A program made the translations under genes and the position numbers. From NCBI GenBank assembly GCA_964385635.1, contig CAYLPU010000058.1:1-30856 (forward strand): a stretch of 30,856 nucleotides of DNA. Direction: 5' to 3'. Numbering within the stretch: position 1 is the stretch's first letter; every line of letters begins with the position of its first letter. The notes beneath the pieces are model-generated. The model was not told the origin of the DNA and did no database searches. It saw only the letters and a list, made by a program, of their open reading frames with translations. Source of the DNA: CAYLPU01 sp964385635 (GTDB lineage Bacteria > Chloroflexota > Anaerolineae > B4-G1). Of this stretch, positions 7,202 through 15,166 are shown one piece after another.

Positions 7202-9781
7202 GTGATCCCCCAAAAACTCTCCCTCACTAATTTCATGTGCTACCGTCAGGTGACGTTGGACTTCTCTGGCATCCACATCGCCTGCCTGGCTGGCGAGAAC
7301 GGTGCTGGCAAGTCGGCGCTGCTCGACGCTATCACCTGGGTGCTGTGGGGCAAGTCGCGGGCCAAGCGGGACGATGAACTGATCCGCCTGGGCGAGGACG
7401 AGATGGCGGTCGAGTTCACGTTCGGGCTGGATGGCCAGATCTATCGCGTGCTACGCCGCCGCAAGGCCGGCAAGCGTGGCAGCACCCTGCTTGACTTCCA
7501 GGTACAGGTCCTCCCCCCCCAGGGAGGGGGTAGAGGAGGGGGGGGCAGGCGCTACCGTTCCATCACCGAGGGTGGTGTTCGGGCCACGCAAGAGAAGATT
7601 GGGCACATCCTGCGGCTTGACTACGACACCTTCGTCAACTCCGCCTTTCTGCGCCAGGGCCGCGCCGACGAGTTTACGGTCAAGGCCGCCGCCGAGCGGA
7701 AGCGCGTGCTGGGGGACATCCTGGGGCTCGATCGCTGGACGGTCTACGAGGAGCAGGCCAAGGGGCGGCTGCGGGTTATCAAGGCCGAGACAGAGGCGAT
7801 TGAACTGCGACTGCGGGAGATCGAAGCCGAACTGGCCCGTCGGCCCAAATACGAGTCAGAATTTCAGGCAGCACAGGTAGACGTGGCGGAACTTAGCGCG
7901 GTGCTGCAGGAGGCTCAGGCGGCCTATCAACGGATTGAGACAGCGCGGACGGAACTCCGGCACGTTGAGGCGCAGACCGCCGAACTGACCGAGCGGATCG
8001 TTCAGGCGGAACGAGACCTGCGTGCGCTTTCCGAGGAGCGGGCCGCGCGGGAGGAACGGCTGGCTGAGTACGGGAGCCTGCTGGCCCAGGCGGACGAGAT
8101 TGAGGCTGGCTACCTGGCCTACCAGCAAGCGGTCGAACAGGAGCAGTCGCTGGGGGCCAAACTGCGCCAGTCAGTGGAGTTCAGCGAGCGGGGCGTGGCT
8201 CTGGAAGCCCAACTGTTCGAGGCGCGACATCGTCTCGAAACGGGGCGAGAGGTCATTATACAGCGCATAGCCGAACTGGAGAGTAGGGGCGCGGTCACCG
8301 TGCCTCTATTGGCTGAGCACGAGGAGGTACAGGCGCAACTTGCTCACCTGGCGCAGTTATCGGAGAGCCGGGAGGCGGCGCGGGCGGACTTGTTGTGCAT
8401 CGCTGAGGAGCAGGCAGGGTTGCGGGCTCGCAACGAGGCGCTGCGGACAGAGATGGACGCGCTCAGGGAGAAAATCGTGCTGCTGGAGCGAGCGGGGGCC
8501 GAGTGCCCCCTCTGCGAACAGTCTCTCACCGATGAGCACCGGTTGCGGTTGCTGGACCAGTTCCGAACCGAGGGCCGGGCCAGGGGGGATGCCTATCGCG
8601 CCAACCAGACGACGGCGAAAACGTTGGCCCAGCGGTCACGGGCGCTGGAGCGACAGATTACTGAGAGTGATCGGTTGCTGCGGGAGGCGCCGACGCTGCA
8701 GAGGCGAGAGGCGGCGCTGGCCGAGCGCATCGAGCAGGGACGACAGGCAGCCGATGTGCAGGAGGACGCCCGAGCGGAACTGACCGCGGTGGAGCAACGA
8801 CTGACCGCGGAGGACTACGCCACTCATGCGCGGGCCGAGCTGGCGCAGGTGTTGGCACAAGCGGTGGAATTGGGCTATGATGCGGCAGCCCACGAGGGGG
8901 CGCGACAGGCGGTGACCAGGGGGCAGGGCTTTGCCGAGCGGAAGGCGCGCTTAAGCGTCGCACAGACGGGGATGGAGGAGGAGCAGGTGGCGCTCAGCCG
9001 ACTGGAAGAGATCGAGCAGCGGTCGCGGGAGCAGATTGAAGCCGATCGGTCTCACCGGGCGGAGTTGGGGCGGAAGGCCGGGGAACTGCGGGAGCGACTG
9101 AGGGGTGCGCCGGCGGTTGAGGCGGCGTTGCAGCGGGTACGCGGGGAAGAGGCCGCCGCCCGCCAGCGGTTGGGCGCAGCGCAGCAGCGGTTAGAAGCGT
9201 GCAAAGCCCTTGAGCAGCAGCGAGCGGACAAACTCAAACGGCGGGACGGGTTGGCCGCTGAACAGTCCATCTACGAAGAACTCAGGACTGCCTTCGGCGT
9301 CAGAGGTGTGCCGGCAATGATTATTGAGGCGGCAGTGCCGGAGATTGAGGCTGAGGCTAATCGGCTCCTGGCGCGAATGACCGGTGGCCGCATGCACGTG
9401 CGCTTCGACACGCAGCGAGAGACGTTGGCGGGCCAGGTGCGGGAGACGCTGGAGATCAGGATCGCAGATGAACTGGGGACGCGGGATTATTCTCTCTACT
9501 CAGGGGGCGAAGCGTTTCGGGTCAACTTCGCCATCCGTATTGCGCTCTCCAAACTTCTGGCGCGGCGGGCGGGGGCGCAGGTGCAGACGTTGGTGATTGA
9601 CGAGGGGTTTGGCACGCAAGATGCGCCAGGACGGGAGCGGCTGGTCGAGGCGATCAACGTCATTCGAAGTGACTTCGCGTGTGTGCTGGTGATCACGCAC
9701 ATTGACGAGCTGAAGGATGCCTTCCCTGTTCGCATTGAGGTGATCAAGACGCCGGAGGGTTCAGTAGTGAAGGTGGTGTAG
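7202..9781 (+). CDS. sbcC: SbcC/Rad50-like SMC-family nuclease ATPase
   Basis: Probable ATPase subunit of the SbcCD/Mre11-Rad50 DNA-end processing complex. Walker A GENGAGKS is at residues 31-38. Two long coiled coils rich in Glu, Arg, Ala and Leu flank a zinc hook CPLC at residues 435-438, almost exactly in the middle of 859 residues, as expected for Rad50-type proteins. The signature (LYSGGEAFRVNFAIRIAL, near 765) and Walker B (TLVIDEGFGTQD, near 797) are intact. The start is GTG at 7202; no strong ribosome site is visible. The partner nuclease sbcD is not in this window. Residues about 103-116 (a Pro-Gln-Gly-Arg-rich run) come from a GC-homopolymer insert. It probably shares transcription with recN, 82 bp upstream. 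Confidence 0.92.
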   Translation: MIPQKLSLTNFMCYRQVTLDFSGIHIACLAGENGAGKSALLDAITWVLWGKSRAKRDDELIRLGEDEMAVEFTFGLDGQIYRVLRRRKAGKRGSTLLDFQVQVLPPQGGGRGGGGRRYRSITEGGVRATQEKIGHILRLDYDTFVNSAFLRQGRADEFTVKAAAERKRVLGDILGLDRWTVYEEQAKGRLRVIKAETEAIELRLREIEAELARRPKYESEFQAAQVDVAELSAVLQEAQAAYQRIETARTELRHVEAQTAELTERIVQAERDLRALSEERAAREERLAEYGSLLAQADEIEAGYLAYQQAVEQEQSLGAKLRQSVEFSERGVALEAQLFEARHRLETGREVIIQRIAELESRGAVTVPLLAEHEEVQAQLAHLAQLSESREAARADLLCIAEEQAGLRARNEALRTEMDALREKIVLLERAGAECPLCEQSLTDEHRLRLLDQFRTEGRARGDAYRANQTTAKTLAQRSRALERQITESDRLLREAPTLQRREAALAERIEQGRQAADVQEDARAELTAVEQRLTAEDYATHARAELAQVLAQAVELGYDAAAHEGARQAVTRGQGFAERKARLSVAQTGMEEEQVALSRLEEIEQRSREQIEADRSHRAELGRKAGELRERLRGAPAVEAALQRVRGEEAAARQRLGAAQQRLEACKALEQQRADKLKRRDGLAAEQSIYEELRTAFGVRGVPAMIIEAAVPEIEAEANRLLARMTGGRMHVRFDTQRETLAGQVRETLEIRIADELGTRDYSLYSGGEAFRVNFAIRIALSKLLARRAGAQVQTLVIDEGFGTQDAPGRERLVEAINVIRSDFACVLVITHIDELKDAFPVRIEVIKTPEGSVVKVV
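7510..7549. repeat. C8/G8 palindromic insert inside the sbcC-like gene
   Basis: An 8-C run (7513-7520) and an 8-G run (7538-7545) can pair, with another G5 run between them at 7526-7530. It is translated as a Pro/Gly/Arg-rich loop within the N-terminal ATPase half. Such homopolymers in a coding region are prone to slippage and to sequencing error; the reading frame is open here. Confidence 0.65.
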
Positions 9782-9910
9782 TGGCGGGTAGCGAGTGCTT
9801 GTGTCTGCGGTGGCATTGGTCTGAAGAGTCAGTGCTGGGCTTTATGGTCCCCGGCCTCGCCTGTTCACGGTGGCGTGGATGCTTCAATACGGCTGCTTTG
9901 TAGATGCTTC
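9782..9910. other. Convergent intergenic gap with no clear feature
   Basis: The gap separates the plus-strand sbcC-like gene from a minus-strand membrane-protein gene. No long inverted repeat, T-run terminator or small ORF with a ribosome site was seen. Confidence 0.5.
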
Positions 9911-10489
9911 TTACCTTTGCTTAGTGCGGTGTATTGTCCAGGCAGAGCGGAACTCATCCAGTTGGCGGGAGAGCGCCATCCAGTCCTCGACCAAGAATGT
10001 GAAGCTGGTGGCATCAGTGGTCAGGAGGTAAGGGCTGAACCAGAGGCGTAGCCACGTTTTGCTGAGCGGATACTTGGAGAGTTCCACCACCAGTGTGGTC
10101 TTGCCCCAGTAGGGAAGCAGCCAGCGCAGACGGGCCGTCTTCTCTCCAGCCGGGTTGAAAACCTGGGCGAAGGGCTTGGGACGCACCCCTTTGATGCGGC
10201 CGTAGGAGATGACGAGGGGGTAGAAGGGTGTCTGAATGTGCAGGTGATTTGGCTTGCATTGCACCCAGGCCAGCCGTCGGGCCAGGAAGGTGTAAACCAG
10301 GATGACGAGAGAAACGAGGGCTGGAATGAGGGCCAGGGTGCGGAACGGGGCATAGATAATCGGGATGCGAGGTGCGAACCACCAGAGGGCAACCGAAGCA
10401 GGCACAATCAAGATGCAGGGCCAGGCCCAGCGCTGCCACATGCGTTCGTAGATTATCAGGCGAAAACGATCCCCACGTTTTCTGGCCAT
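9911..10489 (-). CDS. Small membrane protein of unknown function (possible PH-like domain)
   Basis: A 192-residue protein. A basic N-terminus (MARKRGDRFR) is followed by two membrane segments at about residues 22-40 and 50-69. The rest is soluble with alternating hydrophobic strands (HLHIQTPFYPLVISYGRIKGVRP). Two membrane helices followed by a beta-rich stretch with the YGRIKGV phrase resemble bacterial membrane-bound PH-like (bPH/YdbT-type) proteins, but this is a weak visual resemblance. The ATG at 10489 has GGAG about 9 bases before it and a good promoter 36 bp upstream. The gene stands alone, convergent with sbcC and divergent from the DUF4388 gene. Confidence 0.7.
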   Translation of the reverse strand: MARKRGDRFRLIIYERMWQRWAWPCILIVPASVALWWFAPRIPIIYAPFRTLALIPALVSLVILVYTFLARRLAWVQCKPNHLHIQTPFYPLVISYGRIKGVRPKPFAQVFNPAGEKTARLRWLLPYWGKTTLVVELSKYPLSKTWLRLWFSPYLLTTDATSFTFLVEDWMALSRQLDEFRSAWTIHRTKQR

Positions 10490-10524
10490 GGTCTATCTCC
10501 GGCGAACCTGGTAAGATGGTGGGT

Positions 10525-10553
10525 AGTATACCATCTGCCAGGGCGATGGGCAA
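10525..10553 (-). promoter_or_regulatory. Sigma70-type promoter of the small membrane-protein gene
   Basis: On the minus strand, TTGCCC (10553-10548) and TATACT (10530-10525) are separated by 17 bp. Predicted transcription would start near 10518, giving a leader of about 29 bases with a ribosome site. Confidence 0.65.
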
Positions 10554-10589
10554 GTCGCCACTGATGCTTCTGCTTCGCTGCTCCAGCGG

Positions 10590-10618
10590 TTGACTTGCGT
10601 GCCAAGAGAAGGTATAAT
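10590..10618 (+). promoter_or_regulatory. Near-consensus sigma70-type promoter of the DUF4388-GTPase genes
   Basis: TTGACT (10590-10595) and a perfect TATAAT (10613-10618) are separated by 17 bp. It is the best promoter in the window and starts the plus-strand signalling island. The leader to the ATG at 10681 is about 56 bases. Confidence 0.85.
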
Positions 10619-10680
10619 CAGCCTATGTATCTCTGATTGGATTCAGGTCTGCGGTCTTCTCGGTCGTGGTGGAGGTAAGC

Positions 10681-11511
10681 ATGGCGCTGAAGGGAAATCT
10701 GAGGGATTTCAGTGCAACTCAGTTGCTCAATTTGATCAACCTGGCTCGCAAGACGGGCACGCTGAAAATTGACACGCACGATGATCAGGCTCTCCTGTGT
10801 TTCAAGGAAGGCAAGCTCGTCTATGCAACGCTGGACGGGCAGGATGATCATCTGGCAGCGACACTTCATCGGGCTGGCAAAATCACGGAAGAGGAATCTC
10901 GTACGATCCAGGCCCGGTCTGGTGTCAAGAGCGACAAGGAATTGGGCCTGCTGTTGATCAATGCGGGCTACGTGAGCCAGGCGGATATTGTGCAGAGTGT
11001 GCGTGTTCATATTTTGAGTAACGTCTATCGCCTCTTCACCTGGCCCGAAGGAGCCTTCCGCTTCGAAGCGAACGTGTTGCCGTTTGAGGATCGCATCACG
11101 GTTCCCATTGACCTGGAAAGCGTGATTATGGAGGGTAGTCGCCGCTTGAAAGAATGGGAGTGGCTGCAGAAAGAACTGCCCAACCTTGATGTGGCGCTCA
11201 AGTTCACCGATCGTCCCGATGCACGCCTGCGTAACATCAGCCTCAGTGTTGAGGAGTGGCGTGTGGTTTCTTTCATCAACCCGCGCAACACTATCCACCA
11301 GATTGCGCAGTACAACAATATGAGTGATTTCCAGATCCGCAAGATAGTATACGGCTTGTTGCAGGCTGGGTTGGTGGAGTTAGTCCGGCCAGAAGGGGCA
11401 GCCGTGCCTACGTTGCCCGGAGTGCCCAGTCGTGTTCCTGTGACTATGCGCCGTCCTGCCGTCAAGCGGAGTGTTATCCTGCGGTTGATCGACCGCATTC
11501 GGAAACTCTAG
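10681..11511 (+). CDS. DUF4388-type regulatory protein with C-terminal winged helix
   Basis: A 276-residue soluble protein. The N-terminus (LKGNLRDFSATQLLNLINLARKTGTLKI, about 3-30) and the following CFKEGKLVYATL segment match the DUF4388/PatA-N type domain found in bacterial signalling proteins. The middle part continues with helices (LLINAGYVSQADI) and TWPEGAFRFE. Residues about 197-235 look like a winged helix (TIHQIAQYNNMSDFQIRKIVYGLLQAGLVELV). The ATG at 10681 is chosen over one 15 bases upstream because GGAGGT sits 5 bases before it. The GTPase gene follows two bases after the stop, so the pair is probably one operon and one functional unit. The exact role is unknown; a scaffold or GTPase partner is an inference. 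Confidence 0.85.
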   Translation: MALKGNLRDFSATQLLNLINLARKTGTLKIDTHDDQALLCFKEGKLVYATLDGQDDHLAATLHRAGKITEEESRTIQARSGVKSDKELGLLLINAGYVSQADIVQSVRVHILSNVYRLFTWPEGAFRFEANVLPFEDRITVPIDLESVIMEGSRRLKEWEWLQKELPNLDVALKFTDRPDARLRNISLSVEEWRVVSFINPRNTIHQIAQYNNMSDFQIRKIVYGLLQAGLVELVRPEGAAVPTLPGVPSRVPVTMRRPAVKRSVILRLIDRIRKL

Positions 11512-11513
11512 CG

Positions 11514-12050
11514 ATGCAGACTTTCAAGATAGTCGTGACCGGCCCCTTTTCGGCTGGCAAAACGCAATTTGTTCAAAGTATCAGCGAGATAGACGTTGTT
11601 GAGACTGAGCGGAAGATAACTCGTGCAGAGGAGCGCATCAAGGATCAGACCACGGTGGCGATGGACTTCGGCCGCATCACTGTGGACGAGGAACTGGTGC
11701 TCTATCTGTTTGGTACCCCTGGCCAACGACGCTTCGATTTTATGTGGGAGGTCCTATCCGAAGGCATGCTTGGCTTCGTCGTCCTGCTCGACAGCGCGCG
11801 ATCGGAGACATTTCGCGAGGCTCGCAGTATCCTTAATACTTTCCGTTCCTATGCTCCTGTGCCCTACGTAGTTGCTGCCAACAAACAGGACTTAGAGGAC
11901 GCGTGGTCGCCTGAAGATTTGCGTATCGCACTCCGTATCCCGCAGGAGATCAAAGTGTTGCCCTGTGTGGCGACTGATCGAGAGGGCGTCAAGCGTGTGT
12001 TGCTGGAACTCCTATATTCGATTCTTGAGATTATGGACGAGGGGGATTGA
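11514..12050 (+). CDS. Small Ras-like GTPase (MglA/conservon type)
   Basis: A 178-residue GTP-binding protein. The P-loop GPFSAGKT is at residues 10-17, the G3 motif reads GTPGQ at 67-71 with the usual Asp replaced by Gly, and the G4 motif NKQD is at 123-126. A Thr pair at 46-47 can supply the switch I threonine. The size and the GTPGQ form match small bacterial GTPases that accompany roadblock or DUF4388 proteins. It follows the DUF4388 gene by two bases. No lipidation signal or membrane segment is present, so it should act in the cytoplasm or at the membrane through a partner. Partner and output are unknown. Confidence 0.9.
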   Translation: MQTFKIVVTGPFSAGKTQFVQSISEIDVVETERKITRAEERIKDQTTVAMDFGRITVDEELVLYLFGTPGQRRFDFMWEVLSEGMLGFVVLLDSARSETFREARSILNTFRSYAPVPYVVAANKQDLEDAWSPEDLRIALRIPQEIKVLPCVATDREGVKRVLLELLYSILEIMDEGD

Positions 12051-12115
12051 GAGCACGGATGGAGGGAGCCGATGCGTCATCCTGCCGTCGAAGCCTGCGC
12101 TGTATGAGGAGATGC

Positions 12116-12134
12116 AAACCCCGCCTGCGGGTTT
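12116..12134 (+). terminator. Possible terminator after the GTPase gene
   Basis: AAACCCCGC and GCGGGTTT pair around a CT loop with one bulged C. An alternative stem (GCCTGC with GCAGG further right, followed by TCTTTCT) overlaps it, so the two folds exclude each other. It lies about 65 bp after the GTPase stop. Confidence 0.45.
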
Positions 12135-12261
12135 CTGAGGCAGGTCTTTCTGGCGGTCGAACTGTATGGGGTGGCATGTTTGACCGTCGTTTGTCACCAG
12201 CGGTTGTAACCTCGTTTTAACGGAGTTGAAACGTTTTCTCAATCTTTGCTGTGCAGTTTCA

Positions 12262-12270
12262 TGATATGAT
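12262..12270 (+). promoter_or_regulatory. Extended -10 promoter element before the first hydrolase
   Basis: TG at 12262-12263, one base, then TATGAT at 12265-12270 make an extended -10. No good -35 box is found 17 bp upstream. The hydrolase ATG is 85 bp downstream. Confidence 0.45.
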
Positions 12271-12354
12271 TAAGGGGCAACGTGATCCTCGTGCGTCTGT
12301 TCCGGGAGGTTTGGTAAACGGGAGGGCAATTGGGCTGCCAGGGGTGACGCAACG

Positions 12355-13146
12355 ATGAGTTCCATTGTTACTGACCGTGGGGTGGTTCATTATGAGGTCT
12401 ACGGCCGCGGGCGGCCCGTGATTCTGCTGCATGGGTGGCTGGAATCATGGGATAATTGGCTGGGGACGATGAAGTCGCTGAGCCGCCGCTATAGAACGTA
12501 TGCACTTGACTTCTGGGGTTTTGGCGAGTCCGGGAAGCAAGGTGTGGGTTTTACGGTCCAAGATTACGTCGAGATGGTGAGTCAGTTTATGGAGCGCTTG
12601 GGGATCGAGCAGGCGCTCATACTGGGTCATTCGATGGGCGGTACCGTTTCACTCAGCATGGCGTTGGATCACCCCGGGCGAGTTCAAAGGGTAGCAGTGG
12701 TAGGTTCTCCCATCGTGGGTGATGGACTGGCTCTCTTTCTGCGGTTGGCTGCGCATCGTTTCCTGGCTAGCCTGGCCTACCAGGTGCCCGGCGCTATCCC
12801 GCTGGGTGTCAGGTTATTCTCTCCTCTCCTGGCACGGGATTGGAAGACTTGGTACAAGATGTTTGAGCGCGACCTTTCACGCACCACGCTGGAATCTTTT
12901 CATTATAGCATCGCTTCGCTGCGCAAAACGGATCTACGTCCACAGCTGAAGGAAATCCAGGTGCCGGTGCTGGGCGTATATGGTCGAGCGGATCGCATCG
13001 TAGATCCCGGACAGGGTGAGGTGTTAGCGCAGGGTACGCCGCTGGCCCAGGTATGCTACTTCCAGCGTTCGGGTCATTTCCCGATGCTGGATGAGCCCGA
13101 ACGATTCAATAGAACTTTGTACGAGTTCCTGGACCATCAGCCTTAA
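12355..13146 (+). CDS. Alpha/beta-fold hydrolase (intact catalytic triad)
   Basis: A 263-residue serine hydrolase. The oxyanion-side motif LHGWLESW is at residues 25-32, the nucleophile elbow GHSMGG at 91-96 gives Ser93, Asp213 (GRADRIVD) is the likely acid and His241 (SGHFPMLDEP) the base. No signal peptide is seen, so it acts in the cytoplasm. Substrate unknown; esterase, lipase or C-C hydrolase are all possible. It aligns without gaps over about 120 residues with the second hydrolase at 23861, which lacks the serine. It is followed within two bases of its stop by a palindromic repeat and then the V4R gene. Confidence 0.92.
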   Translation: MSSIVTDRGVVHYEVYGRGRPVILLHGWLESWDNWLGTMKSLSRRYRTYALDFWGFGESGKQGVGFTVQDYVEMVSQFMERLGIEQALILGHSMGGTVSLSMALDHPGRVQRVAVVGSPIVGDGLALFLRLAAHRFLASLAYQVPGAIPLGVRLFSPLLARDWKTWYKMFERDLSRTTLESFHYSIASLRKTDLRPQLKEIQVPVLGVYGRADRIVDPGQGEVLAQGTPLAQVCYFQRSGHFPMLDEPERFNRTLYEFLDHQP

Positions 13147-13147
13147 T

Positions 13148-13179
13148 GACCCGACAGGTATTCCGAAACCTGTCAGGTC
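13148..13179. repeat. 34-bp palindromic repeat family, copy 2 (imperfect)
   Basis: GACCCGACAGGT and ACCTGTCAGGTC pair with one C-A mismatch around a loop containing TTCCGA, in the same orientation as copy 3. It begins one base after the TAA of the hydrolase gene. Confidence 0.85.
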
Positions 13180-13215
13180 TTGAATTGTACCGATGGTTAG
13201 GAGGTAAGCGTTTGC

Positions 13216-13866
13216 ATGGTAGATGCACCTGTACCGGCGGGTCATGAATCCCTGCAGTATTTCTTTCCCAACAAGATGGGACGGATTGTCCTCCTGGCGA
13301 TGGAAGAGGTGATGGGCCGCAATGGGGTGAATGCAGTCCTGAATCTGGCCCGGCTTAAGGAACGCATCGGGAACTACCCGCCGAACAACTTCGACAAGGG
13401 ATTCTCGTTCGACGAGTTGGGGCGGTTGCTACAGGCACTGGACGATATGTACGGGCCGCGCGGTGGGCGGGGGCTGGCACGACGGGCTGGCCGAGCCTGT
13501 TTCAAGTTCGGGATCAAAGACTTTGGGCCGATGCTGGGTATCGCGGATCTTACCTTTCGTATCATACCCCTGGGGATGAAACTCAAGGTGGGCTTTGAAG
13601 TCCTGGCTGGACTGTTCAACAAGTTCACCGACCACATGGTGCGACTGGGGGAAGATGAACAATACTTGCATTGGATCATGGAGCGCTGTGGTACGTGCTG
13701 GGGGCGCACGTGCGACTCACCCTGCTGCCACCTGGCTGTCGGCATTCTGGAGGAGGGGCTTTACTGGGTGAGTGGTGGCAAGAATTTCTACGTTGAAGAG
13801 GTGTCGTGTATTGCCACTGGCGCGCGCACTTGCACCATTCTGATTGGCAAGCGTCCACTGGATTGA
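13216..13866 (+). CDS. V4R-domain (4-vinyl reductase type) protein
   Basis: A 216-residue soluble protein. The C-terminal part shows a V4R-like pattern: a cysteine cluster C158, C161, C166, C170, C171, then GGKNFYVEEVSCIATGARTCTILI. V4R domains are small-molecule-binding modules found in regulators and BchJ-related proteins, and conserved cysteines have been suggested to bind metal. The N-terminal part (YFFPNKMGRIVLLAMEEVMGRNG) resembles the region that commonly precedes V4R. The ATG at 13216 has TAGGAGGT about 9 bases upstream. The beta-helix gene starts 8 bp downstream, so the two are probably co-transcribed. Ligand unknown; a hydrophobic ligand is a guess from the neighbouring reductase. 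Confidence 0.8.
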   Translation: MVDAPVPAGHESLQYFFPNKMGRIVLLAMEEVMGRNGVNAVLNLARLKERIGNYPPNNFDKGFSFDELGRLLQALDDMYGPRGGRGLARRAGRACFKFGIKDFGPMLGIADLTFRIIPLGMKLKVGFEVLAGLFNKFTDHMVRLGEDEQYLHWIMERCGTCWGRTCDSPCCHLAVGILEEGLYWVSGGKNFYVEEVSCIATGARTCTILIGKRPLD

Positions 13867-13874
13867 ACAAACAG

Positions 13875-15146
13875 ATGCGCAAGATCATCCTGCGAGACCG
13901 CCGCAATATCTTTCCATTCAACGAGCCAGCACGTGATCTGCGTGTGCTCAACAAGCCGCTGTGGCTTTACCAGCGGGACATGTTGGCGCACTATGCTACA
14001 GAGGAGCGCGAGGTGGATTCGCTGGCGGAGATTGAGGACCGGCGGGTGGAGACGCTGGTCTATCGAGACAATCTGTTCTTCGACCATTTCTTCCTGGACG
14101 AGTTCATCCAGCGCGCTCGGAAGTTGGGCAAGGCTTGCCGAGTTGCTTTCGCACTGGATGATCGTGCGATCACTGCTCACGCCATCTATCTGCAGCGGGG
14201 TATCCGTCGCGAGGAGGACGTGTACGTCGCCGACATGTGGTATTTCCCGCACGGCGTCGAGCCTGACGTGCGCCCCCTGGTGATGGACACCGAGGCGCGC
14301 GAAGTGGGTTACTATCACGTCCCGACCCATATGTCCGATGGGAAGGGTGATCTGGTGTACCAGGTGCCCACCAAACCATTTTGCTCTATTGAGCATTGGG
14401 TTCATACCATCACTGTCAACGTCATCTTTGGGGTGTTTGCCCGGGGAGCACGGCTGGAGCGCGATGGTGAGCACAGCGTGGGGAAGCAACTCAGAATGTT
14501 GTGGCGCGCAATGTTGGAACGGAAGCAAGTTCTTTCCTCGTCAGAAGTAGTGCGTATAGGTCGCAACTGTAACATTGATCCTACTGCCATCATCAAGGGG
14601 CCGACCTACATTGGCGATAATGTCAGTATTGGCCCAGGTGCTGTCGTCGATGTCTCCATCATCGGGGATAACGTGGACATCGCGCAGGGAGGCCAGGTCC
14701 AACTCAGCGTGGTGTCGGATCGCTGCTTCCTGCCCTTTCGAGCGGCGCTCTTCATGAGTGTGATGATGGAGGATTCGATGGTGGCGCAGAATACTTGTCT
14801 GCAGTTCTGCAGCATCGGGCGCAATACTTTCATCGGCGCCGGTAACACCTTCACTGATTTTCCCTTGATTTCAAAGCCTATTCGCACAATGTGTCAGGGA
14901 GAATTGGGGGAGACAGGCATGCCGGTGCTGGGTGGCTGTGTGGGCCATAACTGTTTCGTCGGCTCTGGTCTGGTCGTGTATCCGGCGCGGGCTATCGAAT
15001 CGGATGTGGTTCTGTTGGCTTCTGCCGAGAGGTGTGTGATTGACCGAAACGTTTGTTATGAGGACAGTGACCATTTCGCCATTGCGGGCGGGGAAGAGTT
15101 GCACCCCAGGATGTATCCGCCAGGCCTGTCAGGCCTTGATGTGTGA
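13875..15146 (+). CDS. Left-handed beta-helix (hexapeptide-repeat) protein, possible acyl- or nucleotidyltransferase-like
   Basis: A 423-residue protein. The C-terminal half carries hexapeptide repeats from about residue 230 on (RIGRNCNIDPTAIIKGPTYI, IGDNVSIGPGAVV, IGRNTFIGAGNTFTD) that form left-handed beta-helices in acyltransferases. The N-terminus (MRKIILRDRRNIFPFNEPARDLRVLNKPLWLYQRDML) weakly resembles GlmU-like sugar-nucleotidyltransferase relatives. The catalytic role cannot be assigned. The start at 13875 is preferred over an upstream ATG at 13806 that lies inside the V4R gene. The last residues (PPGLSGLDV) are encoded by DNA resembling half of the 34-bp palindrome. The next gene starts within or just after its stop. 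Confidence 0.8.
   Translation: MRKIILRDRRNIFPFNEPARDLRVLNKPLWLYQRDMLAHYATEEREVDSLAEIEDRRVETLVYRDNLFFDHFFLDEFIQRARKLGKACRVAFALDDRAITAHAIYLQRGIRREEDVYVADMWYFPHGVEPDVRPLVMDTEAREVGYYHVPTHMSDGKGDLVYQVPTKPFCSIEHWVHTITVNVIFGVFARGARLERDGEHSVGKQLRMLWRAMLERKQVLSSSEVVRIGRNCNIDPTAIIKGPTYIGDNVSIGPGAVVDVSIIGDNVDIAQGGQVQLSVVSDRCFLPFRAALFMSVMMEDSMVAQNTCLQFCSIGRNTFIGAGNTFTDFPLISKPIRTMCQGELGETGMPVLGGCVGHNCFVGSGLVVYPARAIESDVVLLASAERCVIDRNVCYEDSDHFAIAGGEELHPRMYPPGLSGLDV
15121..15137. repeat. Degenerate half of the 34-bp palindromic repeat in a gene 3' end
   Basis: CCTGTCAGGCCTTGA (15125-15139 region) differs at one base from the right arm of copy 2, CCTGTCAGGTCTTGA. It forms the 3' end of the beta-helix gene, so the repeat may have supplied part of the C-terminus. 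The left arm is not recognisable. Confidence 0.4.
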
Positions 15147-15166
15147 AAGGGCACCAGGATACGGGT

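Larger units (their letters stand above)
12051..12354. other. 304-bp intergenic region between GTPase and hydrolase genes
   Basis: The region holds a hairpin at 12116-12134 and an extended -10 promoter element at 12262-12270. No ORF with a ribosome site was convincing. The stretch between 12180 and 12270 is AT-richer than its surroundings, as expected for a promoter region. Confidence 0.6.
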
